This document shows, one piece after another, positions 1 to 6,506 of a DNA stretch of 8,909 nucleotides. Each line of letters begins with the position of its first letter. Position 1 is the first letter of the stretch. Source of the stretch: UPXZ01 sp047973025 (GTDB lineage: Bacteria; Bacteroidota; Bacteroidia; Bacteroidales; Paludibacteraceae); NCBI GenBank assembly GCA_047973025.1, contig JBKEBE010000007.1, positions 1 through 8,909 on the forward strand, in the 5' to 3' direction. The notes beneath the pieces were generated by a model. The model did not search any database and was not told the DNA's origin. It saw nothing but the letters and a program-made list of their open reading frames with translations. The position numbers and the translations under genes were made by a program.

Positions 1-249
1 AATAGCCGCTTTGCGAGGGGAAAAACCCACTATAAACCAATCGCCTTCCTGACGGCTACGTTCAGATTTGTAATGATACTTTCCAAATCCAATCATCGTA
101 GGTCCCCACATCTTAGGCTCGTAACCACTTTCTGCCTGCATGATTTTGATTAGTTCGAAGCTGTCTTGCTTCTTCTGATCGGTTGCGGCAAATGAATTGA
201 TAAATTCAGCAACATCCGCATCGGTTTGTTTGGTTTTGATCGCAGCCAT
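1..249 (-). CDS. DUF1801 (YdhG-like) domain protein, 3' end cut by window edge
   Basis: The start ATG is at 247-249 and the frame stays open for 83 codons to the left edge, so the C-terminal part lies outside the window. The protein begins MAAIKTKQTDADVAEFINSF and continues with the motifs EPKMWGPTMIGFG (about residues 44-56) and, at the edge, VGFSPRKAAI. These are the hallmarks of the small cytoplasmic DUF1801/YdhG-like proteins, usually about 120-150 residues, whose biochemical role is not established. The family assignment rests on recognised sequence pattern; no function is claimed. The gene lies 86 bp downstream of the DUF6242-like lipoprotein on the same strand. No convincing TAnnTTTG promoter is visible in that gap, so cotranscription with the lipoprotein is possible but unproven. 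The A/T-rich leader without Shine-Dalgarno is normal for this phylum. Confidence 0.8.
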   Translation of the reverse strand, partial: MAAIKTKQTDADVAEFINSFAATDQKKQDSFELIKIMQAESGYEPKMWGPTMIGFGKYHYKSERSRQEGDWFIVGFSPRKAAI

Positions 250-335
250 GATAATTGATGCAGGGTAGTTTTCTTCCTGACTTTACACGATGGTTGAATG
301 ATAGAAAGGATTATTATCCATCAAGAGTTTAACGA

Positions 336-1739
336 CTAATATTTATACGGATTTTCCTTGTAATCATCAAAACTGTAGAAATTCACCTTGATTTTCCAGA
401 CATCGGAAAGTCCGGACGTTGCCGATTTTCCGCCTATGATATACAGAGTATTGTCATCGGATTTTTTGATGATTGAAGCATTCGTCCGAGCGGAAAAGTC
501 AAGGGGCAGTCGGTTAATCGTAGTGTCAGGGATGACCCAGTTCATCCCTTCGTTGATAGATTGCCTCATTTGAGCGGTATCTTGTAAGAATGAATTTGTT
601 TCGCCACCGATCAAAAGTAATTTGCTGCCGTAGTATTCGACGGCTGAATTTGAAATTTCGGTAAGATTGCTATTTGCATACTGTAAATCAAGCCAATTTA
701 AGGTGTCCGATATAATTTTATCTTCCGCAGACCAGATCGAATTGAGTCTGACACCGGCAGGAGAAAAGCCCCCTACGACAATGGCTTTTTCTCTTACAGA
801 GTAGGGGGATCTGAACGTCGTGGCGGTAAAATCAGAAACGGGGAAGGTTCCGTTAAACGTTTTATTCCCAACAAATGTCCAGTTGATACCATTGTCAGAA
901 GTCGCGATTCGGACGTTATTATCGAATTTGTTTTGCGCTACCGCCCACAATCGATTTTTTAACGTGAAAAGCAAAGCGATGTAGTTGTAGTTCGCGTCGC
1001 CGGAAACAAGCAACTTCGTCCAATTAATTCCATCTTTTGATCTGTACATTTCATTCTCGGCATGCAGTAAATAAGCTGTTTCGTTGAAAACCATCATGTT
1101 CCTAAGCACAGCATCCGCCGGCAGTCCGGTTAATCCGGATTCTAATGTCCATTGAGAAGCATTATCAGAAGAATATAAGGTATTGGTAAGTCCATTTCCG
1201 AAGTAGAATAAAAACTTATTTTTCAGCAAGATAGCTTTTTGGTTTTCACCGGAAGTGTTTGCGATTTTGTTATTCAACTTTTCCCATACATGCAGGTAGC
1301 TTTCTACTTTGTGTACATTTAATTTGATCGTGTATTTCATGGTCGATTTACCATCGGTCGCCAGATTTTGGATAGTTACCGGCTTGGTAAAGTCAAAAGC
1401 ATTGTTAGTGGTAGCACTTGTTGAATAATTTGATTGAGTGGTGGTGTCGTTCATAATAAATCCATACGAGCTGGCAAAACTAAAACCAACATACAGGCTG
1501 TCAATTCTTGTACCATGGGGGAGTGAATCCACGTTGTATATCAAACTGTCGTTGTTGTCGACGGTAAAGACCGCTTTAGACGCGTTTGGAGAACTGTCGT
1601 TCGACAGGATATAGGCATAAAGTATGGATGCATCGTTAGATGGATTCGCAATTCCGGTATTGGAATTAGAATTGCAACTGAATAGAAATAAAAGAATACC
1701 AATAATCAATCCAGAAAATCCGTATTTAGGTTTTATCAT
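336..1739 (-). CDS. DUF6242-like surface lipoprotein with Asp-box/Kelch-like repeats
   Basis: 467 residues from the ATG at 1737-1739. This start is chosen because it opens directly into a lipoprotein signal: basic MIKPKYGF, hydrophobic residues 10-20, then lipobox LFSC with lipidated Cys22. The frame stays open upstream to 1880, but that stretch crosses the rplS terminator and has no signal peptide. After a Ser/Asn-rich linker, residues 35-145 resemble the N-terminal domain of Bacteroidales DUF6242 lipoproteins (LIYNVDSLPHGTRIDS near 66-81; a TDGK...YTIKLNVHKVE strand at 128-146). Residues 160-450 look like a beta-propeller. They contain Asp-box-like units ending in NW or QW at about 189-197, 232-240, 278-287 and 391-401, and Kelch-like double-Gly strands at 321-325, 375-380 and 433-438. 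It is probably anchored in the outer membrane or its periplasmic face. The substrate or partner is unknown, and no catalytic residues are evident. The family call is by remembered similarity. Confidence 0.8.
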   Translation of the reverse strand: MIKPKYGFSGLIIGILLFLFSCNSNSNTGIANPSNDASILYAYILSNDSSPNASKAVFTVDNNDSLIYNVDSLPHGTRIDSLYVGFSFASSYGFIMNDTTTQSNYSTSATTNNAFDFTKPVTIQNLATDGKSTMKYTIKLNVHKVESYLHVWEKLNNKIANTSGENQKAILLKNKFLFYFGNGLTNTLYSSDNASQWTLESGLTGLPADAVLRNMMVFNETAYLLHAENEMYRSKDGINWTKLLVSGDANYNYIALLFTLKNRLWAVAQNKFDNNVRIATSDNGINWTFVGNKTFNGTFPVSDFTATTFRSPYSVREKAIVVGGFSPAGVRLNSIWSAEDKIISDTLNWLDLQYANSNLTEISNSAVEYYGSKLLLIGGETNSFLQDTAQMRQSINEGMNWVIPDTTINRLPLDFSARTNASIIKKSDDNTLYIIGGKSATSGLSDVWKIKVNFYSFDDYKENPYKY

Positions 1740-1759
1740 TTTTTTATTTGTTGAAATGT

Positions 1760-1797
1760 AAAGTGTGCACAAAGTTAAAAAACAATTTGTACACTTT
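1760..1797. promoter_or_regulatory. imperfect palindrome over putative lipoprotein promoter
   Basis: The left arm AAAGTGT (1760-1766), a 2-nt insert gc, and ACAAA (1769-1773) pair with TTTGT (1786-1790) and ACACTTT (1791-1797), giving 12 paired positions around a 12-nt A-rich centre. On the minus strand the sequence TAACTTTG (1777 down to 1770) matches the Bacteroidota -7 consensus TAnnTTTG and lies inside the palindrome, about 30 bp before the lipoprotein start. No matching TTTG -33 element was found at the expected distance. The arrangement fits an operator or a hairpin at the 5' end of the transcript; which of these applies is inference. Confidence 0.4.
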
Positions 1798-1854
1798 CTA
1801 TTTTTAGCGGAAAGTTTTATGTTTTTTATCAATTTCTCAAATTCGAGCGGATTT

Positions 1855-1893
1855 AAACAGAAAAAGAGAAATCCACACACGGAATTTCTCTTT
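1855..1893 (-). terminator. Rho-independent terminator of rplS
   Basis: Read on the minus strand, AAAGAGAAATTCC (1893-1881), loop GTGTGT and GGATTTCTCTTT (1874-1863) form a 12-bp stem with one bulged T. It is followed by a T-rich tail (TTTTTCTGTTT when the end of the stem is included). It lies about 23 bp after the rplS stop. The opposite strand has no U-tract, so it acts for rplS only and separates rplS from the downstream lipoprotein gene. Confidence 0.8.
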
Positions 1894-1915
1894 GAATAAA
1901 TCTTGATCTATAATA

Positions 1916-2263
1916 TTAGAATCGTCTTTCTTTGATGCGCGCTTTTTTACCGGTACGTTCGCGAAGGTAGTAGAGTTTAGCGCGTCGAACTTTTCCACGT
2001 TTGTTGACGGTAATGCTTTCAACAAATGGAGAATCCATCGGGAAAATCCGTTCAACACCTACGTTACCGGACATTTTGCGTACAGTAAAGCGTTTTTTAT
2101 TCAAATGCCCCACGATTTTGATTACATCTCCGCGGAATTCCTGAACACGTTCTTTGTTGCCTTCTCGGATTCTATATCCTACGGTAATGGTGTCGCCACT
2201 CTTGAATGGCGGAAAATTTTTTTCCTGATCAAATGCTTGCTCTGCAACTTTTAATAAGTCCAT
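1916..2263 (-). CDS. rplS: 50S ribosomal protein L19
   Basis: 115 residues from the ATG at 2261-2263. This is the usual length for bacterial L19, and the start MDLLKVAEQAF matches the family's N terminus; the in-frame extension upstream to 2356 runs through the promoter and leader and is rejected. Typical L19 segments are present: FKSGDTITVGYRI (about 20-32), GNKERVQEFRG (35-45), RFTVRKMSG (about 58-66), GVERIFP (about 69-75) and the basic C-terminal tail RRAKLYYLRERTGKKARIKERRF. L19 binds 23S rRNA at the 30S-50S interface and contributes to intersubunit bridges. Here it is a single-gene unit with its own promoter and terminator, divergent from der; it is not in the rpsP-rimM-trmD-rplS operon known from many other bacteria. 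Confidence 0.98.
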   Translation of the reverse strand: MDLLKVAEQAFDQEKNFPPFKSGDTITVGYRIREGNKERVQEFRGDVIKIVGHLNKKRFTVRKMSGNVGVERIFPMDSPFVESITVNKRGKVRRAKLYYLRERTGKKARIKERRF

Positions 2264-2353
2264 AATCCAATGATTGATTGTTAAAGTTGATACTGTGCGC
2301 AATATACGCAGACCGCTGTTATTCTGCCAGAGATTACGCTGAATTTCGGACTG

Positions 2354-2385
2354 CAAAGATACCGCATTTATTTTGAAAGACCAAA
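2354..2385 (-). promoter_or_regulatory. Bacteroidota-type promoter of rplS
   Basis: On the minus strand, TTTG (2385-2382) is followed after 20 nt by TATCTTTG (2361-2354). This matches the Bacteroidota housekeeping consensus TTTG-N19-21-TAnnTTTG exactly. Transcription would start near 2347 and give a leader of about 83 nt before the rplS ATG. The exact start site is inferred. Confidence 0.8.
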
Positions 2386-2535
2386 TAATACCGCGAAATT
2401 TTTATCCGGGCAGATTCAACCGGCGGACACAATTGTTTGAAGCATCCATTTTGAGTCTTTCGATGTAACGTTTTTTTTCGGATTTAGCCTTAATCTTGTG
2501 GTGAACTTACATAGCGGTGAGTCGATGAAATCAAA

Positions 2536-2563
2536 TTGCATCCAACTTTTTTTTGTAACTTTG
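2536..2563 (+). promoter_or_regulatory. putative Bacteroidota-type promoter of der
   Basis: TAACTTTG at 2556-2563 fits the -7 consensus TAnnTTTG and is preceded by a T-run. The best -33 candidate is ATTG (2535-2538), which is one base off TTTG, with a spacing of only 17 nt, so the upstream half is weak. A start near 2570 would give a leader of about 95 nt. Between this leader and the der ATG there is no Shine-Dalgarno; AACAAACAAA precedes the ATG. Confidence 0.6.
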
Positions 2564-2665
2564 CAACCGAAAATATTTTTACCCAATGACCCGATTCGTG
2601 AGAATAGTGCAGAATGAAAATTTATAAAAAAAAAGACTGAAAAATAGGTCAATAGAACAAACAAA

Positions 2666-3979
2666 ATGGGAAATATTGTTGCAATCGTAGGTCGCCCGAA
2701 TGTGGGCAAATCCACACTATTTAATCGGCTGACCCAAAGTAGAAAAGCCATCGTTAACGAGCAGTCAGGTACTACCCGGGATCGCCAGTACGGGAAAAGT
2801 GAATGGGAAGGACAAGAGTTCTCCGTTATTGATACGGGAGGATGGGTTGAAAATTCGGAAGATATATTCGAAGAAGCCATCAATCGACACGTAAAAATTG
2901 CAATCGAAGAATCGGACGTTATTCTTTTCGTAGTGGACGTAGTTAGCGGAGTAACAGACTTGGATGAAGAAGTAGCCAAGATACTTCGCAAGAGTGATAA
3001 GCCCGTACTGCTTGTTGCAAATAAAGTTGATACGTTCGATTTGCAATATCAGGCGGCCGTATTTTATAAATTAGGATTGGGGGAGCCGTTTATCGTCTCG
3101 TCAATCAACGGGTTAGGAAGTGGAGAATTGCTGGACGAACTTCTCAAACATTTTAGTACTGATTCGGTGGAAGAATCTGATGATGTTTTACCCCGTTTCG
3201 CGGTAGTGGGTCGCCCCAATGTTGGGAAATCATCCTTGATAAATGCTTTTATGGGAGATGACCGGACGATAGTTACCGAAATTGCCGGAACAACCCGAGA
3301 CAGTATTTACACCCGTTTCAACAAATTTGGTTACGACTTTTACTTGGTGGATACGGCGGGTATTCGTAAGAAAGCCAAAGTCAACGAAGATTTGGAATAT
3401 TACTCTGTCGTTCGTTCCATTCGTTCTATCGAGAACGCGGATGTCTGCATTCTTATGTTGGACGCGACTCGTGGAATAGAGAGTCAGGATTTGAATATCT
3501 TTTCTCTGATTCAAAAAAACAAGAAAGGACTTGTCGTTGTGGTTAATAAGTGGGATTTGATTGAAAATAAGCAAACAAACGACACGAAAATATACGAAAA
3601 AGGCATTCGGGAAAGATTGGCGCCGTTTACCGATTTTCCTGTCATTTTCACATCGGTTCCGAGCAAGCAACGTATCTTGAAAGTGCTTGACACGGCTGTA
3701 AATGTATATGAAAATAAAAAGCGTAAAGTGGCAACGGCAAAGTTGAATGAAGTGTTAATCCCTGTTATTGAAAACTACCCGCCACCGGCGTTGAAAGGCA
3801 AATACATAAAGATCAAATATGTAACTCAGTTGCCCAATACTATGATTCCGACCTTCGTGTTTTTTGCAAACCTGCCACAGTACGTCAAAGAGCCGTATCG
3901 GAGATTTCTGGAAAACAAAATTCGTTCCAAATGGGAATTTCATGGTACCCCGATCAATGTTTTCATCAGACATAAATAG
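2666..3979 (+). CDS. der: ribosome-assembly GTPase Der (EngA)
   Basis: 437 residues, full length for Der. Two tandem Era-like GTPase domains are complete. Domain 1 has GRPNVGKS at 9-16, GTTRD at 35-39, DTGG at 56-59 and NKVD at 119-122. Domain 2 has GRPNVGKS at 182-189, GTTRD at 208-212, DTAG at 229-232 and NKWD at 294-297. A KH-like domain fills roughly 345-437, with YPPPALKGKYIKIKYVTQ typical of the family. Der is an essential cytoplasmic GTPase that acts on 50S subunit maturation. The G5 position of domain 2 reads TSVPSKQR, where many bacteria have SALTGQ; Bacteroidales members vary here, so this is not taken as damage. The short acidic linker (EESDDVLPR, about 169-177) separates the G domains. 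It is transcribed alone, divergent from rplS and convergent with the DUF4270 gene. Confidence 0.98.
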   Translation: MGNIVAIVGRPNVGKSTLFNRLTQSRKAIVNEQSGTTRDRQYGKSEWEGQEFSVIDTGGWVENSEDIFEEAINRHVKIAIEESDVILFVVDVVSGVTDLDEEVAKILRKSDKPVLLVANKVDTFDLQYQAAVFYKLGLGEPFIVSSINGLGSGELLDELLKHFSTDSVEESDDVLPRFAVVGRPNVGKSSLINAFMGDDRTIVTEIAGTTRDSIYTRFNKFGYDFYLVDTAGIRKKAKVNEDLEYYSVVRSIRSIENADVCILMLDATRGIESQDLNIFSLIQKNKKGLVVVVNKWDLIENKQTNDTKIYEKGIRERLAPFTDFPVIFTSVPSKQRILKVLDTAVNVYENKKRKVATAKLNEVLIPVIENYPPPALKGKYIKIKYVTQLPNTMIPTFVFFANLPQYVKEPYRRFLENKIRSKWEFHGTPINVFIRHK

Positions 3980-4078
3980 AGTCTGTCGGAAATTTTCATT
4001 GTGGTAATAAAACATAAGAACAGATGCTGTGTCGGAATGCTTTATTTTGAATTGTACCTACAAGCATCGCTTATAAAC

Positions 4079-4114
4079 ACGACAAACGCACCCGAATATG
4101 AGTGCGTTTGTTGT
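4079..4114. terminator. hairpin between convergent der and DUF4270 genes
   Basis: ACAAACGCAC (4082-4091) and GTGCGTTTGT (4102-4111) form a perfect 10-bp stem. It extends outward through a G-U pair and two more pairs to 4079/4114, around a 10-nt loop. The tails are only moderately T-rich on both sides (TTATATATAT on plus; GTTTATA on minus). It lies 25 bp from the DUF4270 stop and 100 bp from the der stop, so it most likely ends the DUF4270 transcript and may also stop der read-through. Confidence 0.7.
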
Positions 4115-4138
4115 TATATATATGACGTTTATTCCGGT

Positions 4139-5506
4139 TTAGAATCCGCTGTAAACGACTTCAAGTTTCATGGGAATCGTTTTGTTTTTCCCACTGTAAA
4201 TGGTTACAGACTGCATCAGGTTACTTTGAATTATTTCGCTCAACTGAGCAGATGTGGATGTAGAATATGTGTACAGGGGTGTTACGGGTACTAAAACCAT
4301 ATTCAGATAAGGGGCGGTATTGTTTTTGTCCTTAACTTCTTTTTCTATCAAAGCGGCCAATCCACTAAAGTTGTATTGGTAATCATAGTTATTTTGACTC
4401 TGATACACACTGTCTCTTGTTGCCAAAAAAGAGGTTGTGCTTGACAAAGATTGCATCTTGCTGAAGAAATTGGTAAGCGAGTCTTCCTTGATTAAGAGCA
4501 AATTGCTTACATAGGGGATTAGCGACTCATCTTCGACCAACTGTTTCTTTACATTTACTTTAATTGACGCGGAGTTCACGGCTAAAACTTTTTCGCCCAC
4601 ATTGACTTGTTGTCTGATTTTCTCTAAAGGAATCCTTATGCGCGTATAATAATTTGCGGGAGAAGTAATGTAGTTAAACTCATCATTCGGAGAGAATGTA
4701 AGCGGTCTGTATGGATGGATTATCCGGTTTACTTTCGGAACTTCCGAATTTACAAAAAACTCGTGAAATCCGTACAGCTTTTGACTTAAATCTTCGTTGT
4801 AGGCGTAGTTGTAGTAGAGGGTAATATTTATGTCTTGAAGATTAAGCATGGTTATGCCTCCAAAATCAGTTGTAATGTAAACTCCCGGAAAAAATTTTTT
4901 GAATTCCGCCTGATTCCGATAATGTAAAGGATTGGTTGTGAAAAAGCGTTCTTTGAATGCTTCCGATAAGTGGAAACGGACTTGTGTCGTCGTTGTTTCG
5001 GTAATACCATCCTGAACGGTAAATTTTGAATCGCCAATCAATTTGGAACGATCAATGTAAGGTTCAGGGTCCATATCACTCAGATAATATTCGTCATCAG
5101 TAAGAGGTTGTTTCAGCTCGTACACACTAATGTGGAGGGGTGAATTTACTTTTCCGAATGAACTGTTGAATCCCAATGTCATAACAACAGAATCTACCTC
5201 CACAACACCTTTTGATGAGTCGATAAATTGGAACCCCTCTTGGAACAACTTGAATTCGGCAAGGATATCGGCTTTTGTCAATCCTAAGTTTTTATCGTCG
5301 TATTCACCCAAAAGAAACGAATCCGGACGAGAAATGATATTTTCAACGGGAACCGTTTCGGTTGACAAATGAAAAGTGTCTTGTTTGACAACTATGCCAT
5401 CTTCATCAGGCTGTATCTCTTTGCCGATATCTTTGGACGCGTCGTCGCAAGATGTAATAAGGAGCGATAGTAAAACAGGTATGAAAACAATGCTTCTGAA
5501 TTTCAT
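4139..5506 (-). CDS. DUF4270 family lipoprotein
   Basis: 455 residues from the ATG at 5504-5506. The N terminus is a clear lipoprotein signal: MKFR, hydrophobic residues 5-17, lipobox ITSC with lipidated Cys20, then an acidic DDASKD stretch. The rest is typical of DUF4270, a family largely confined to Bacteroidota. There is an early IGKEIQPDEDGI segment, a VEVDSVVMTLGF strand (about 102-113), a long beta-rich body of alternating Tyr/Asn/Ser strands, and a C terminus ending in a short strand (KLEVVYSGF). It is expected to be exported and membrane-anchored; the molecular function of the family is not known to me. It lies 48 bp downstream of the GT5-like gene with no promoter motif or terminator between them, so the two are probably cotranscribed. 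Lipobox and family are well supported; the role is not. Confidence 0.88.
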   Translation of the reverse strand: MKFRSIVFIPVLLSLLITSCDDASKDIGKEIQPDEDGIVVKQDTFHLSTETVPVENIISRPDSFLLGEYDDKNLGLTKADILAEFKLFQEGFQFIDSSKGVVEVDSVVMTLGFNSSFGKVNSPLHISVYELKQPLTDDEYYLSDMDPEPYIDRSKLIGDSKFTVQDGITETTTTQVRFHLSEAFKERFFTTNPLHYRNQAEFKKFFPGVYITTDFGGITMLNLQDINITLYYNYAYNEDLSQKLYGFHEFFVNSEVPKVNRIIHPYRPLTFSPNDEFNYITSPANYYTRIRIPLEKIRQQVNVGEKVLAVNSASIKVNVKKQLVEDESLIPYVSNLLLIKEDSLTNFFSKMQSLSSTTSFLATRDSVYQSQNNYDYQYNFSGLAALIEKEVKDKNNTAPYLNMVLVPVTPLYTYSTSTSAQLSEIIQSNLMQSVTIYSGKNKTIPMKLEVVYSGF

Positions 5507-5554
5507 TTACGTGCTTGTTAGTAGAGTGTTAGAGATTGGTCGTGTTACTTAAAT

Positions 5555-6373
5555 TTACAAACTTTCGTAAAACTGTATGTAATCGTCAGCATAGTCGTCT
5601 TTATCCGTATTGGGAAGAAATTGTATTTTTTTATCTTTTATATATTTCAATACGTTACTATTTACTGTTTTGTCGGACTGGATAACTCCATCCGAAAAAT
5701 CGACCGCTAATTTTGATAATGCTTCAAAATTAATTTCTTTTCCCTGAATGTTTCCCAAATCTGCCTTCTGAATTCCATCAAGCATTAAGTGTTCGGAAAA
5801 AGTGGAACGAAAAGGGGTTTTAAATTCATCATCAAAAAGAGAATAAACCACCTTCGATTTTTTGAAGAAAGGGTCTTCGTTATATGCTTTCTTGATGTAG
5901 AGAGGCGCGAGTGCTGTCATCCAACCCATGCAATGAATCACATCAGGCGTCCATCGCAGTTTTTTAATGGTTTCCATTACGCCTCGGATAAAGAAAATCG
6001 TGCGATCGTCATTGTCCTCGTATTCTACGCCATCATCGTTGGCGACAGTATTGCTTCGCTGGAAAAAATCATCATTGTCAATAAAATAGATCTGTAACCG
6101 AGCTGATTGAATTGACGCGACCTTGATGATTAACGGATGGTCTGTTTCATTGATTATCAGGTTCATGCCCGAAAGCCGTATCACTTCGTGGAGTTGATTT
6201 CGCCTTTCATTAACCGAGCCAAACTTTGGCATGAAAGTACGGGTTTCTTTCCCTCTCTCCTGCATTGCCTGTGGCAGATGACGACCTTGATTGGCTATTG
6301 CAGATTCGGGAAGGTAGGGAAATATCTCTTGCGAAATAAATAAGACCTTTGAATGTTTTTTTTTCTCCTTCAT
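5555..6373 (-). CDS. short GT5 glycogen/starch-synthase-like protein (N-terminal domain only)
   Basis: 272 residues from the ATG at 6371-6373, without a signal peptide. It resembles the N-terminal Rossmann-like catalytic domain of GT5 glycogen/starch synthases: KVLFISQEIFPYLPESAIANQGRH at the start, TRTFMPKFG (about 44-52), QIYFIDNDDFFQR (about 94-106) and PDVIHCMGWMTALAPLYIK (143-161). Full GlgA is about 470-500 residues; the whole C-terminal half, which supplies most ADP-glucose contacts, is absent. The N-terminal KxGGL nucleotide-sugar loop is replaced by PESAIAN, and the HxHDWH motif reads HCMGWM. The coding frame is intact and I recall similar short proteins in other Bacteroidales, so this looks like a stable family and not a decaying gene. 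Ordinary glycogen synthase activity is unlikely; the true role is unknown. It heads a probable two-gene unit with the DUF4270 lipoprotein. Confidence 0.85.
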   Translation of the reverse strand: MKEKKKHSKVLFISQEIFPYLPESAIANQGRHLPQAMQERGKETRTFMPKFGSVNERRNQLHEVIRLSGMNLIINETDHPLIIKVASIQSARLQIYFIDNDDFFQRSNTVANDDGVEYEDNDDRTIFFIRGVMETIKKLRWTPDVIHCMGWMTALAPLYIKKAYNEDPFFKKSKVVYSLFDDEFKTPFRSTFSEHLMLDGIQKADLGNIQGKEINFEALSKLAVDFSDGVIQSDKTVNSNVLKYIKDKKIQFLPNTDKDDYADDYIQFYESL

Positions 6374-6406
6374 TCTCGTTTACAGATTTTTGGTTGAAAT
6401 CCGTTG

Positions 6407-6440
6407 CAAAGATATAAAAAAAAAATCTGAATCTTGCAAA
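6407..6440 (-). promoter_or_regulatory. Bacteroidota-type promoter of the GT5-like gene
   Basis: On the minus strand TATCTTTG (6414-6407) is a perfect match to the -7 consensus. A TTTG (6440-6437) lies 22 nt further upstream, slightly more than the usual 19-21 nt. Transcription would start near 6400 and leave a leader of roughly 27 nt. The spacer contains the T-run of the preceding lpdA terminator. Confidence 0.65.
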
Positions 6441-6502
6441 TCCGGAGTTCGGGCTAACAATGTTTAACGATACCGGATGAATTACATCCTGATTCTGCAA
6501 GA
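6415..6502 (-). terminator. probable lpdA terminator, overlaps next promoter
   Basis: Read on the minus strand, TCTTGCAGAATC (6502-6491) pairs with GATTTGCAAGA (6442-6432), giving 11 bp with one bulged G. It encloses a 48-nt loop that contains a further small hairpin (GGATG/CATCC, 6475-6489). Six nucleotides after the stem comes a run of ten T (6425-6416). The large loop makes this a less than classical terminator. It begins 4 bp after the lpdA stop. Confidence 0.5.
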
Positions 6503-6506
6503 GATT

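Larger units (their letters stand above)
2264..2665. other. divergent rplS/der intergenic region, no gene
   Basis: This 402-bp stretch lies between two outward-facing ribosome-related genes. It holds the rplS leader (about 2264-2347) and promoter (2354-2385), a central part (about 2390-2530) in which I see no conserved protein or RNA, the putative der promoter (about 2536-2563), and an A-rich der leader. Open frames in the central part have no homology I recognise, have untypical composition, and are continuous with the antisense of der. No tRNA-like fold was seen. Confidence 0.7.

Noticed and set aside
289..322. GATGG/CCATC inverted repeat between the lipoprotein and DUF1801 genes
   Set aside because: Only 5 bp of stem around a 24-nt loop and no T-run; not distinguishable from chance.
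1740..1880. 47-codon N-terminal extension of the DUF6242-like lipoprotein
   Set aside because: It crosses the rplS terminator and the putative promoter and would bury the lipoprotein signal; the internal ATG at 1739 gives a proper signal peptide.
2264..2356. 31-codon N-terminal extension of rplS
   Set aside because: It overlaps the -7 promoter element at 2354-2361, and L19 proteins start at the MDLL-type sequence used here.
2416..2991. Minus-strand open frame of 191 codons over the der start and its upstream region
   Set aside because: It is mostly antisense to der, has a Ser/Thr/Phe-rich composition typical of shadow frames, and resembles no known family.
4023..4068. GATGCT/AGCATC inverted repeat after der as a der terminator
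   Set aside because: A 6-bp stem with a 34-nt loop and no following T-run; the 4079-4114 hairpin is the better candidate.
4001..4294. Plus-strand open frame of 97 codons after der
   Set aside because: It runs through the intergenic hairpin and antisense to the DUF4270 gene; Cys/Tyr-rich composition and no recognisable family.
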